64,000 bases of DNA, taken from positions 42,237,912 through 42,301,911 of the forward strand of contig NC_134420.1 of the NCBI RefSeq assembly GCF_030867145.1. Reading direction: 5' to 3'. A program made the position numbers and the translations under genes. Below are positions 37,755-50,100 of the stretch, piece by piece; positions within the stretch are counted from its first letter, which is position 1, and each line of letters opens with the position of its first letter. Origin of the DNA: Opisthocomus hoazin (lineage: Eukaryota; Chordata; Aves; Opisthocomiformes; Opisthocomidae). The notes beneath the pieces were generated by a model. It was not told the origin of the DNA, did no database searches, and saw nothing but the letters and a program-made list of their open reading frames with translations.

Positions 37755-38175
37755 GAGTTAAACCTTTTCTGAGTAGGAATAATCCATTGACCTCTTTCAG
37801 CTTCTAAAAGTTAAAAATGTGCCCCATCAAATCCCTCCTTACCCTTTTCTTCTTTAAACTAAATAATTTCCATTCTTTCATTTTGCTTCATGACTTATCT
37901 AACCTTTCTTCGCTGGACTTTCTTAATAGTTTTAAGTACATTTTCTTCAGTTCCAGTGCCCCATGAGAGGACAATGAAATATCTGAATATTGAATAGAGT
38001 GGAAAGTTTACTTTATGTGGCTTGTAGAATAAAATCTTGTTAATGTATATTACAACAGGATCTTTGCCGTCCTCAAACCAGCATGGTACTCTTGAATCAT
38101 GTTTAGGCTGTAAATTTCAATAACCCCCAGAATCTGTTCTGAAGGACTTAGAAAGTTTCTAAGATTAATGGGAAA
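37755..38175 (-). mobile_element. Ancient CR1/L3-like reverse transcriptase fragment (antisense)
   Basis: Minus-strand reading gives the order typical of CR1 ORF2: a 'DSGGY..FTA.T.FKS' remnant of the D-L-G-V-x-V-D-x-x-L region, then 'GALELKKMYLKLLRKSS' (compare 'WAPHFKKDVEKLERVQRR'), 'EERLDKS', and 'WKLFSLKKKRVRRDLM' (compare '[16 protein letters not shown]'). On the plus strand, the words CATCAAATCCCTCCTTACCC, CTTCTTTAAACTAAATAATT, CGCTGGACTTTC, GAATAGAGTGGAAAG and TAACCCCCAGAATC lie in the same order as in antisense CR1/L3 copies of amniotes. Many substitutions and several indels indicate great age. Outer limits are uncertain by some tens of bases. Confidence 0.75.
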
Positions 38176-41100
38176 TTTCTATAGATGAGGCATTGTCCAC
38201 TGTGTGCACCTCTATGGTGTTATGCTAATCCAGGTAACACACAGATGCTCACTTCATTTAATTTGTTTTTATTTATTTTGATATGATTTAATTTGGCCTT
38301 CACTTTACCTTACAAATGAATATTTGAACATCTACCTATACTAATTCAGCAATTTCCAAGAAATATATATCTGTGTGTAATTTTTAGTAGATAACAAGAG
38401 CTTTCCAACATCAAGGAATTAATTTTAAATAAACACAATTACACAAAGAGTGAACTTTACTTCATAATATTATTTCTAAATTACTAAATCACTAGTATGA
38501 AGACAAGAAGAAAAAGACAGAGGAGGAGAATGAGGAGAATAAGGAGCTATTCTATTTTTGCTTCTTTTCTGTTTACAGATCACTAAGTAGGGATTTTTTG
38601 TTTGATGTGGTAACATATGTATAATTTATGCATAGCCGTCCCATGAATGTAGCATCAACAGGTGAGGACCGCTGGCAATTATTGAGGTTATAATGATGTC
38701 CTTTGTGTCTGACTCAGTTTCACTCAGAGGTGAAAAAATAGGATTTTTTTGAAGGATTTCACCAGTGTTATAGCCTTCATCCTTCATTGCACATACATTT
38801 ATCCTACCTTCTGAAATGATAAACCTTGTGGAAAGGGCATGGTGGTAAACTAAATAATGCATTCCCTCTTCACCTTTTTTCTTTCACAACTTTTCTTGTA
38901 CATGCAGTTACCATTATTTTAATGTGCTGTTTTGAATGGTCCTGCTAAAAAAAAAAAGCTGTCATGTAAATTTCACCAAATGCTTATCCTTCCACTTAGA
39001 CATGTGTCCCTATATATGCAAAAATGTAGTTTTAAAATACTTTTCAATACGAAAGTAGACTTTTTTTAACTCCAGATGTTTGTAGTTGCACTATACGCAG
39101 TGATTTCAACTAAATACCACTAAGTTAACATAGTCAATACATGTAAATGTTAATTGCACCATGTTGTGCTGTATAAATAGAAAATAAAAAAAGATATATT
39201 TATTCACATATCAGCCCAGCTATGAGTTCAGCACCGAAGTCTTTCCCCTCCTTAAAACCACCATGAATGCAGTAACTGGGCTCACTTGTTATAGAGTTAG
39301 ATGACATGTCATATTTGGACATCCTCTAGAGGATTATTTGCATGGTTGGTTATTTATTTTCTCCTCCTGGGTTCAGTCTGCCAGACTGAGAAGGATTAAA
39401 AAGACTGTTATAGGTGTTTATAAAGTTGGATTTGTATTACTGTAGAAGATGTAGCAGTGGATGGCAGACAGCCAGGCAACAACAGGAAAGTGGGTGGGTC
39501 TGATACAATACACAGTAGTACTTGAAAAAATACACTGCTATAGTTGTATTCTCCATTGTTGCTGCAGCGAGCCACCCTCCTGTGGCTTACAACATTCCAC
39601 CATTTAGAAGAATGCAAGCTGTTTTCAATGCTATTACGAAGTGGAATTAAAAAGACTAGCTGCAAGCTTGTTCAACTTTGAAGTCCATTTCATGTGCTGG
39701 TACTAATACAGTAATTACTGTCTATATATATATATTGGCCATTCATTTACAGAATGAGTTCACAACTCAGATCATAACCCACCAAATTGTCGCTACCATA
39801 TAAAAAAAGAAAAGTGAATGAGAAACAAAAGAAAAAAAAAGACAGTCTAATGGAGATAATTAGAGTGTATTTTTTTCTTTAGCCTGACTCAGTACTTTTG
39901 AAGTAGTTAACTCATCTTATGATCTGTTCTTCATGGCTTTTTCATTACATATCTGCTGCAACAGCAACAATTTTTCATGCTGATGTTGTGTGAAAATGGA
40001 TAACACTTTCATATATGTGTCATTTTTAAGTTTGTAGGTGATATTAATCTTCAGTGTATTTGCTTCTGGTCATAGTGTGATCATGGAGTATGCTTCCTTT
40101 CCTCTTTTTGAATAATAAATAGAAAGTTGCAAATGGGTTTGCATTTCCATAAGAATTGATAGAACTACAGCTACAGAAGTCATTGATCAGTTTGAGTAAC
40201 ATAAGTGGCTTTAGATATACCTTGGAAAAATTTTAGATGTAGAATATAATCACACTAGACTCATAATATCCAAAACAAACAAAACTTTTGTGTAAAAAAA
40301 TAACTTACTAAAGGATTGTACATTTTATGGAGAAGGAAGAAAGGACAAGGATAAAATCAATATACAGTCATACTGTTGTTTTCTCCATTCCATTCCATTT
40401 CCATTCGATTTCCATCCAAATCCTAATCCTGAGCTCTACTTACACATATTCTCGGAAACTAATAAAAGCATTTTTATCCACCAGTTACAGAAGCCAAAGG
40501 AAAGAGTTCAGATGTCTAGATCAAAAGTACATATTACATTAAATGCACTCTGGCATTATTCTCACATTCACTCACTAGCTAGTCCAATTAGTAGTGATGA
40601 TGCTAATTAAATTCAGAATTTCTTTAACGGCAAAGATATGCTAAAACATGAAGACTGAAATATTTATTTATAAAGTAGTAGATGTCAACACTTCTAGGGT
40701 CATCAGAACATTCTGCACAACATTCCTATGCACTGGACCATTTTTCAGTTGTATCTCTTCCTGTTTCTTATGAAAAGACTGGAACTGATAAATTTTCAAC
40801 ATAGAAAGACATCTAAGATTCTTGACTTTTTAGGTTTCGAAGCAAAGACTTCTCCTAGACTATTTCAACTGCCTGGCTTACCAGTAGACTGCCCAGCCTG
40901 TTTGCCAAATTGTTTATGTTAGTAGTGAATTTTACAGTGCTTACCCATGCAGTGTGGGAGTCCTTTTGTGGTTCTGACAATATGTATCTCAATGAGCTTT
41001 GAATGTGACTTCAGTGCCTTAAGAATTATCCCTTTAGTTATTCTGCATCCTCTGTCTTTTGGCAGGCAGATAAAAAAATTAGTTAGGAATTACTGTAAAT

Positions 41101-44100
41101 AAAAATTAGTGTAATAATATTAAGTATGATCCAAATGTCTGAACTCAGGAATTGGAGTGCAGAGGGTGTTTTTTATCTAAACACTTTTGGTGGTGTTTTG
41201 AAAAAAAGTATGTAAGTACCTTAGGAGAAATTGTGTTTTGCACATGTTTGCCCTAAAATATGTGAGCATTTTCAAAAATTCCACCCTTAATCCTTAATTT
41301 CTGTATCTTTCTTTTGTTTTCTAGTACTATTTTTCTTTACTGGAGAGAACTCCGTGTGAGACCTATAATATAGCAAAGGCTGGTGGCATGACATTTCTAT
41401 CCTTGGCCTTCCTTTAATTATGTTTCATGCTGACCCTCTTGTGCAGAGCCAGTACGAGAAAGCACAGCTTTGATAGTAGTGTTTACATGAATGTTTGATA
41501 ATCATGTCAGCCCTTAGCACTCTACAAGACTGTGTAACACAAAAGAGAGCCAGGGAACCCTGGAGCTTTTGACACCTGAAAGTATAATCCATGTGATTTT
41601 TGAAATTCAAATGAACACAGAGATTGTTCTTTTGTAAGTCAAAATGTAATTTATGTATTATTTACTATAAGAATGTATTAATCAGAAAAGACAGTTGTTA
41701 CTTTTTATAAAATGCAGCTTTGAGGAACAAGGTCAAGATGTCTTTTACCGCATACTTATCTTACTAAACTGCCTTTGATTCCACTGGATAGGAAAAAAGC
41801 AGACAAATGAAGTTGAGGAGTTGACAAGACTATTGATTACATCAAGATGAGTAGTGAGCAATTACTTGCAAACATTTTGACAATTTCTGATTAGATTTTT
41901 CATTTCAACTGTGTTCTCAGATCTTTTGGTTTCCTTTCTGCAGAAATTTCAAGAAGCAAAGCTTTGTTTTCACTTGTGTTAAAAAATCATCAGTTAAGTT
42001 GACTTCTGATCAGAGTGCATGAACACTACTCCCAGGTCTGTCGGTAGCCAGCTGTGTGGCCTTGAATCAGATGAGTATATTTTTACAATTCTTGTTGCAC
42101 TGGCCCAAACCATTTAAATATAATTTAGTTTTGAATCCAGAAAGTGCGTAGCCATATCATTTTGTCATAGACCTGAACATAATGTTCACTGCCATTCACA
42201 AACCACTGCTGTAAGTATGGATTCTGGTTTGGAAATGACATGCAAAGACCCAGCAGAAGAAGGTCATGTATGTTTATTACAAAGTATACCAATTACATAC
42301 ACGTGTAGGGCTTAGTACTGTACTTAATACAGGACCAAAACTGACAAGAACATTACAAAAAAAAAAAAATAATCTGACTTATATCTAAGAAGATTTAGAG
42401 ATAAGGCAAAGTAAAGAAGTGCTCAGATGTCAGACTGCTGAAGGTATCAAACTTATTTTCATGATGCTAGAAATTTGGGCTGGATTTTGCAACATCTTTA
42501 ACAGCCCAAACAACCAATATCTCGAGTGTGCAGTCCTCTTGTATAGCAACCGTCATTCTCTGTCACCTGTCATGCACGGACCTCTGTCCACTGACAGCTC
42601 AGATTTCCAAGGTCCTTATACTCTTCTCTGGTCTTCCATTTCCTTTGCTTGATTGCTTGAGCCAATGCCTTACATTCCCTTTGACTTCTCAGTGCATCCT
42701 GTTTCCTCTGTACATATGAAGATTGAATATTCATGCGGAACAAGATGTCTCTGGTATCTTGATGTCAGGCACATTGCCAGTTCATAGCAAACACATAATT
42801 TTTTTTTTTTGAGCAAATTGATACAATCCATTTATTTATGGACACTGTTTAAAAATAGGAAGGAAAGAAGTCTGCAAATGCATGACTTGGTATACATTAT
42901 TTATCCAGCTCTATGCTCTTTATTTGTTTTTGTAAATCAACATGTATCTGTTTATTCTGTAGGAAAATTGGAAATGGAGTTTTATGGGATCATGCACATG
43001 AAGAACATTGTATTTCTTGATTTATTCTTCATAGAGCTATTCTACAATATAGACATAATAAACAGTATCATCTATGGTGTAACTCAATTTATTTCAACCT
43101 GGAGAACAGAAAACACAGTAGTTGCACTGAGTGAAACCATACTGAGGAAAATTTGGCACGTTTAGCCACATTGAAGAAATTCAAATCATTTCACACTATT
43201 TGAGTGAACATCCAGACAGCGCTGCTATATAAAATGAGACTCCATTTAAATTAGATTGAGTAAGACTCCATTTTACTCTGAGAGATATTTCTGTGTTTGT
43301 CCTTGCGACAATTCATGCTCATTTTCCATAGCTTTCAAGGACCAAGACAGAGGGATAGGTTAATTTCTCAGACTTTTTTTTGGACTTATACTTCAGTTCT
43401 TCAGGAGGTAACACTGACTCTGACACACTGACTCTTGACTTTGTTTAGACTTTGTTGACTGCAGATAGAATTCCTTATGTTGCCAAGTATGAAGACAAGC
43501 AATGTGAGACAGCACCTCCTTTCTCCCACTACATGGCATAGGAAGATCAGCTGAGGTTCATACAAGCCAGCAAAGGGAAGGAAGAGACCTGATGTAGCAT
43601 GAAATGACAAGCAAAGTAGTGCAGGAGCATATATATCCAACTCCAGCCTGCAGGAAAGTTCCTGATGTGCTAGTAGATGGACCAGTTCACCTATTTTTAA
43701 GACCTTGCTCCTTCAGAAATAAAAGGTGACAGCTGTCCCTTTGTGTTTGTTAATAAATTCTAGGGAATGCTTTTGTCTTTTTTATTAAATAAGAACAAAC
43801 CAAGTTAGCAGCTTTGCCAAGCAACAGTTGGCTCATTCGTACCATACCTTCTCTACGTGCTGTATGTGAGATTAACCTAAGCATGCAAAAATGGATGGAA
43901 ATCCACTTGTGTGAATTAGAGAAGAAACTTCTGAAATAGAAAAATAAGAGAGAATTAAAAAGCAGTGTAATACTAATGAACATTTAAAAATTCCACTGAG
44001 TACTTGAGGTGCCATTGATTAGCCTGCCTAGCAAGCAGTCGCTTAGTGTTCCCAGTTTGAGGCCAATTGGCTTTTTATTTTAGACCAGGGCTTTGTATGC

Positions 44101-44102
44101 TC
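38176..44102. other. AT-rich unique DNA, nothing recognised
   Basis: A gene-free interval. A purine-rich tract lies at about 38,501-38,545 (GAGGAGAAT-type units), and a run of CCATT repeats lies near 40,390-40,415. The longest open frame (42809-43165 plus, 118 codons) is rich in Ile, Leu, Phe and Tyr and has no recognised domain. A possible but very short MIR-like word (GCTGTGTGGCCTTG at about 42,050) is not long enough to call. Confidence 0.6.
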
Positions 44103-44205
44103 ATTTCTGTTCTCAGTTACACTTGTATATATTATGGGTAACTCTGCTATCTTCAAAGAAATTATTCTATTCACACCAGTGTAACTGAGATTAAAATTTG
44201 CCCCT
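44103..44205. mobile_element. Palindromic MITE-like element (old)
   Basis: Near-perfect inverted arms face each other: CTCAGTTACACTTGT at 44112-44126 and ACCAGTGTAACTGAG at 44175-44189 (14 of 15 pair). The centre keeps a GGGTAACTC stretch, and the outer right end reads AAAATTTGCCCC. The overall pattern 'CTCAGTTACAC...GGAGTAACTCC...GTGTAACTGAG.....ATTTGGCCC' is one I associate with a dispersed palindromic repeat of reptile and bird genomes, probably a non-autonomous DNA-transposon derivative. The family name and class are inference. Confidence 0.45.
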
Positions 44206-45669
44206 CAGAATTCCATAAAAAGAGGCCGAAAGGTTATGCGGATTTCTATGTACTGTGTGAATCAATTCCAGAGAAAACATGCTTTTAAGACAGTGTTACT
44301 TCCTTATACTATTAGAAACAGTTCTTTGTTGTCTTTAAAACTTATTTTAAGTTGATCACAGATTTTTAAACTAGTACAAGTGCTTGTCAAAATATGTTGC
44401 TCTAAAATTAATTTTCTTTGAGAAATGTTTCCCTGAATATTGCAATCAATTAAAAATATGCTAATTTACACTCCCCAAGGCTAGATATCTATATTTCATC
44501 TTTTCAATACTTTCTAACACTACCAGCAATTTTCCTCTGCACATTGGAGTAAATACAGGGAAACGTGGGAGCAGATTTCAAGTAGTCTGTCATGCATTTT
44601 CTTAAACAAACAATGAGAAAATTGCTAATTAATATTTTCCATTTTTGTGCACAAGCTGTGAAATTGCACAACTAGCTGAAACTAATGAATCACAGAAACT
44701 CTCAATCTTGAGGGGAGTGAAATGCACTAAAATCTAGTACTTGTAAGTTTCGACTACATAATTTTCCCAAACAATGAACTCATCAGAGTCACAAAAATCC
44801 AGATATGCACTCATAATATGAGTTGCAGGTGCAAAAATACAAGTGTAAATTTTTGCTAGTAGACTTGAAAATAGAGCCTTTCAGGAAAATAGTGTTTCGT
44901 GCATGCAAACGTACAATTTTAGAATGCCTGTTAATGGAGTACCACTTTGAGTACACATATAGGACCTTGCTTTCAATTGCTTGTCACTTTGCCAGACTTA
45001 TTTTAATAGAAATTTCTCTCATTATTGACTTGATAAAAACTCAGTGGATTTTGGGAACGCCATGTTTACAGTCTAATCCCTACCAGACTGTAGTAAATCT
45101 GAGCATACTTAGACAGGGCTAAGAAAGAATTTCCTTGCAACTCCCATTTATTTGTGAAGAATGACACAACTGCATTTATGTTAGAATCATGCAGGGAACA
45201 TTCCCAACCATTGGAACATAATCATCTGTTAAAAACTCTCTGGTGCAGTTCTGGCTCTGGATCAACTATGACTCTCCCAGACGGTTGCCATGCACAGTTG
45301 GGAGTTACAACAGGCCAAGGAGTAGTCCTATTAGGCAGTTTGGATGATGTCACCCTTGTTGGAGGGGGAAAGAGTGCAACAGCATGGATGTGGGATGCTC
45401 TGTTCCAGCTGGCCTCAATGCTGAGAATGGTCCTGGGAATGTTTAATTTATGAGTATAGATGTAGTCTACGGTGCCAAGAGAAGGAATTGAAAACAGCTG
45501 CCCCATGCTCTCAACAGCCAAACTGACAACTATGGGTAGTACAGAGCAGCAAGCAAATGCCAAAGAACTGGGAAAAAAAGCCTAAGACAGATGCTCTATT
45601 CCTGGGGTTGCTTGAGGAGGGAAATAATGGAATTGTTTAGGTCTGGAATCTAGTTTGGGTGAAGAATGA

Positions 45670-45783
45670 GAGCAATGGTTAAGACAGTAACCTTTGATAT
45701 GTAGGCAATCAAGGTTTCAGTTTATATTCTGCCTGATTCAGGACAACTAACAGAGCTACTTATCAACTTTGACAAGTGACTCC
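45670..45783 (+). mobile_element. MIR-like SINE remnant with tRNA-like head
   Basis: The segment opens with AGCAATGGTTAAGACAGTAA (compare the MIR head 'AGCGCAGTGGTTAAGAGCA', which includes the A box). It continues with AGGCAATCAAGGTTTCAGTT and TATATTCTGCC (compare 'GGGTTCGAATCCCGGCTCTGCC', the B-box region), then TATCAACTTTGACAAGTGAC (compare 'GTGTGACCTTGGGCAAGTCAC'). Order and spacing fit; divergence is high. Confidence 0.5.
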
Positions 45784-47089
45784 CTGCAAACTGCTTTCAG
45801 TTTTTCCTGTTGATGTTGTTCCACTTTGTTCAAAAGACAGAATTGTTAACTGGGACAGGAGAAAGAAGGGCCTGGAGTCAAGGCCAGGTGGTGCCAAAAG
45901 CAGGCTGCTGAGCACTCTTGTAGTCCCTGTCCTCGGTCTTACTATGACCTAGCAAAAAAGGAACAGTCAAGGCTTAAATAAGGCTTATTTTTGTAGTTTC
46001 AATATTTTCTGTACAATAAATAGCACACCTTCCCCTACTCCTAATCTAGGGGATAAAACTAGGTCTGAAAGGTTTGTACACAAGATTCTATTAATTTTTC
46101 AGTATTACTATTTTTTGTATGTTCATTTGTACTCTTCAAAGTGCTAATACAACATTTCTTTCATGTTCTCTATACAAAAGAACTTTCTTCAGCTCTTTCT
46201 GACATGCAAATGGTAGTACATTTACCTGAGAGTGTGTGTCTTTTTCCATATAGTTAGAAGCTTTCACCCCACTCTACTTGGCTTCAGCTTCTGCAAGGTA
46301 GGCAAGAGGTAGGATTGATGTTGTAGGAGATATGATTCTCAGCAGTTGTGGAAACCTGTTCCTGAATTTTGAAGACCAACAAAAAGAGGAGGAGTCAGCA
46401 GTGCATACTACTCATGACCATTAACCCACACATCTATTCTAACTGCAAATCCATTAGGCTTAAATTAAATTTAAAATAACATATAGAGATTCTAAAAAAT
46501 AAATCTGATGCTTTCTTGTCTTCTTTGTTCTTTCCAGCTTTATTTTATGGCTGTATCAGATGGCTCCAACAAAAAATAAATTATACACGTACTCACTGAA
46601 TCCTTACTGATGTGAAATTACTCACATTCACAATTACAATGTTAGCCCTACTGTAGCAGGAAACACCTCTCTCACTATTCATTTTTGTCTTTCTACCTCC
46701 TGGCTTGCAAGATACAGATTTTGTCAACCTTTTCCTAGGCCATGAATACTACTTGACAAATCTTTAAATGCCAGCAAAATCATTGAAGCTGAGCCTGGCA
46801 GACGCTGAACTCAGAACTCACACAGCAATTAATTGCTTTTGCAGCCCAAATAGTACTTACTAGTGTTTTATCTAAAGCCAATGACTGAATACATCTTGCA
46901 GAGAAACTGTCTGATCAACTGACAAAATATTTCTTTCTGAACTTTCCGTGAAAAACCTTGAGGAAACACAGATTTATTTGCAAACTTTATTTAAAACTCA
47001 GCTTAACACTGTAAAATTAGCACTGTGAAAGAAGCACGTAGTATCGTTTCTGCTTCCAAATACCACAGTGACTCTGATGTAAGGAAAGT

Positions 47090-47172
47090 GGTTTTCCCAG
47101 AAAGACACACAGAAAATGGCAAACTGGGGAGTCACACCTTGCAGTAACAGTCTTCAGACTGACTGCTAGAAC
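47090..47172 (-). mobile_element. MIR-like SINE remnant (antisense)
   Basis: TTTTCCCAGAAAGACACACA, AAAATGGCAAACTGGGGAGT and CTGACTGCTAGAAC follow the antisense order of amniote MIR-type SINEs ('TTGCCCAAGGTCACACAG...TGGCAGAGC.GGGA.TTGAACC...CCTAACCAC'). The left part, which corresponds to the CORE domain, is the best preserved. The tRNA-derived head would lie towards 47,172. Confidence 0.5.
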
Positions 47173-50100
47173 AAAAAGTGGAAAAGATAAAATCTGTTGA
47201 GGTTAAACTGAAATGGAGATCTAGAGATAAGGAAATGCAACAAAAGAAGATGAAGTGACAAACTTTGCATCAACTTAATGTTCATTTGATTCGAAAACTG
47301 AAATTTTTCTTTTTCTTTTTGCTGCTTTTATCTAGTTGCATTCTGCTGAGGAAAATCTTGAGTGCTATTTGAAAGTAAAAAGTTGTACATCTTTAAAAAG
47401 ATCAAAAGAAATTTTAGTAGCATACATCTGGAGAAGTGAGACATTTCCTTTTACATATACCTACAACTTTTTTTTATTTGCTTTCTAGCCAGCTTTGATT
47501 GAATATAACTTGGGTTCATTAAGAGTTACAGCCCAACCCAAAAGTCCCATTCCCCCACAAATTTTGTATTTTTATCACTGAAAAGAAAGTGTCCAACTCT
47601 ATTTCATGGTTCTAACTCTTATCCCATATTTGAGCTGCTGAGCTACAACAGCAGAAAGACAAGTCTTTAAAATGAGAATAAAAGGAATGTTACGGTTCAG
47701 AAGATATAGGAATCATCTGCCAGTTTCAAGTGGAAACATGTGAAATGTTAAATTCAGCTATTATTGCATGAGACTTCAGATCTGGAGAAGTTTTAACATT
47801 GTGGGATAGATATTAATTTAAGGATGGGTATAATAGAACTTATTATTTCTTTCTTTTTTTTTCCTTTCTCAGGTATGTCTTAAGAGTCCAACCCTTCTCT
47901 TAAAAACTTGTGATTTTTGCTTCTTTGTGTTATCTAAAATACTGACAGAAATACTTCTTGATTGCATTTCTTTCTTAGTTACAAACTAGTAAAAATTGTA
48001 TACAACATTATGGCACAATAGGAATTTTTCATACTTTAATATATTTAACATATTCTTACACAAGAATCTTTATGTAAAATCTGGAATAAATCTCTCCCAG
48101 AATTTGACTTTGAAAATAGCCTTTAACAGAGTCTTATAAAACATGAATAAGAAAGAGGGCAAGGGTGAGCTTGCTTTGGTATGCTTGCCAGCGTTTAACA
48201 AGACTCTCCAACATCTTGATGCCTCTCTCACAGACTACAACACACTACCACTTCTCTAATTTTTATATTTGCAAAGAATGAATTTTTCACAGTTTCACCA
48301 TTGCTGATAAGAAACATCAAATCTATTCTTGAATAAAAAGTTTTATTTATGGATTTATATTTCTAGAAGAGCAACCTTTCAAATGAGTGGTAAAACTCAA
48401 AAATTACAGAAGATTCAATGGTTTGGGTTTTTTTGTAGGGTCTAAAATCTTATTTTTCACTTTTTAATAAATTTCTTTTACACTTTCTCAAACTATCACG
48501 TGGTGTGCTGAAGTAGAATAGTTGTTAGATTTTAGTCTGGAAGTAGATGTATGAATAAGTAAGTGAATGAATTCTGCATAGTGCTGCATTCTCTAAGGAT
48601 TCCTGAGAGGTTTTTTATGTTCCAGGCTATCTGGCAAGACAAGCCTTTACAACATTCAGGGAGAATATCCCTGCATTATGAGTCCACAAAACGGCTGGTG
48701 GGAACAACAGAGACACAACTATGCAGGTAAAGTAGGTCTGAACACATGCACTGGGAGACACAGATGGGATAAGTCTCCCTAGCCCTGTCCTTCGCAATCC
48801 TACAGTTCTACTATATTCAAAAATCCAGACAAACTTCTAAAGTGAAGTGCTATTTTAAGTGATACTGCTTTTAAGTGATACTCGCTTTTATATTTATCCA
48901 TACAGACCTGCAGAGAAGCAGGAAGTATAATTTAATTTAACATACTGTAGCAGCAGATGTACTTTTCAAGAATGACTCCTGCTTTGTGTTAGATAGCCTT
49001 CCTTTGACCAATGCAAACCCGTAAGAGGACTCACGTTCACTCAGATACCTACTATGAAGTAAGCTGGTTAACAAGATGAAAAGCACATTTTGCTGTACCA
49101 TATAGTGACATATTAGATTTTGGCAGTTAATTTCTCAGCTGTTTTCCATTGTGCAACAGATCAGAAGTAGCATAAAGCAGGAAATTAGAATGCAGATCCT
49201 AGGGAAAGTGTGGCATTAAAGAAGAAAGATTTATTTCTATCTGGCTTTTGTTTCTTTTAAGCACACTTTTATCAGTAATTTAAAGCTGAATGCAGGTTCT
49301 CTATGTAGTAACATATTAATGAAAGTACTCACATGTTTCCTTCCTTATTAAAAATGCTGTCTTATATGTCCTCAGTGTGACAAAACCTCTTAACATCACA
49401 TTGCAGGTCTCACAACATAAGAATGCACAAAGGGTCATATTTGACAAGATGTGCAACATGGAAATGAATCCATTCATTGCTACTAAACTTGTGATTCTTG
49501 ACCACAGAGGCTAGTATTGAGGTACAGAAAAAAAATCTGTGCAATAAGGTTACAAAACAGCCCTCACTTAAACTTTGAAAGAAGTGCTACTGACCTTCTC
49601 TGGAGATGAAATAAAAAAGCAAACTATTTGATGATCATGTTTTTAAATGAGCCTCCCACTACCATATTTAAAATTAGGCTTTTTAGGCCTAACTCAAGCA
49701 GTTTAGATTCACTGTGCAGACAGTAGTTAGGCCACAGCAAATCTGGGTTACTGTAACATAATATATCAAATTGTGGCAATGCCAAAGGTGATCCATTATG
49801 TTTTCAGATGTGATTTCATTAGAATAATGCCAGTATTTGCTGAAGTAGTTAATTTTACTCCCCTTTTATTCAGATTCGTAGTATATGGGCCTTAATGATC
49901 AGTCATGTCCTGGGAACACTGTGAAAACCCATGGGAAGGCACACTGGCTTAGCTACCTGTCACCACAGCAGTAGCTGATAATATTTTTGAGCTCAGACTC
50001 AGATTATTTGTGTTTGCTGTACAAAATTCTGCTTTTTAATCACCTGAAGACTGTTTCGGTTCAGCTATTGGGCACCGCTCATACACAGGAAACCAAAGGA

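Noticed and set aside
42040-42075. MIR-like word GCTGTGTGGCCTTG
   Set aside because: Only about 14-20 bases fit, with no downstream core or TGTAAAATG end, so it is too short to call.
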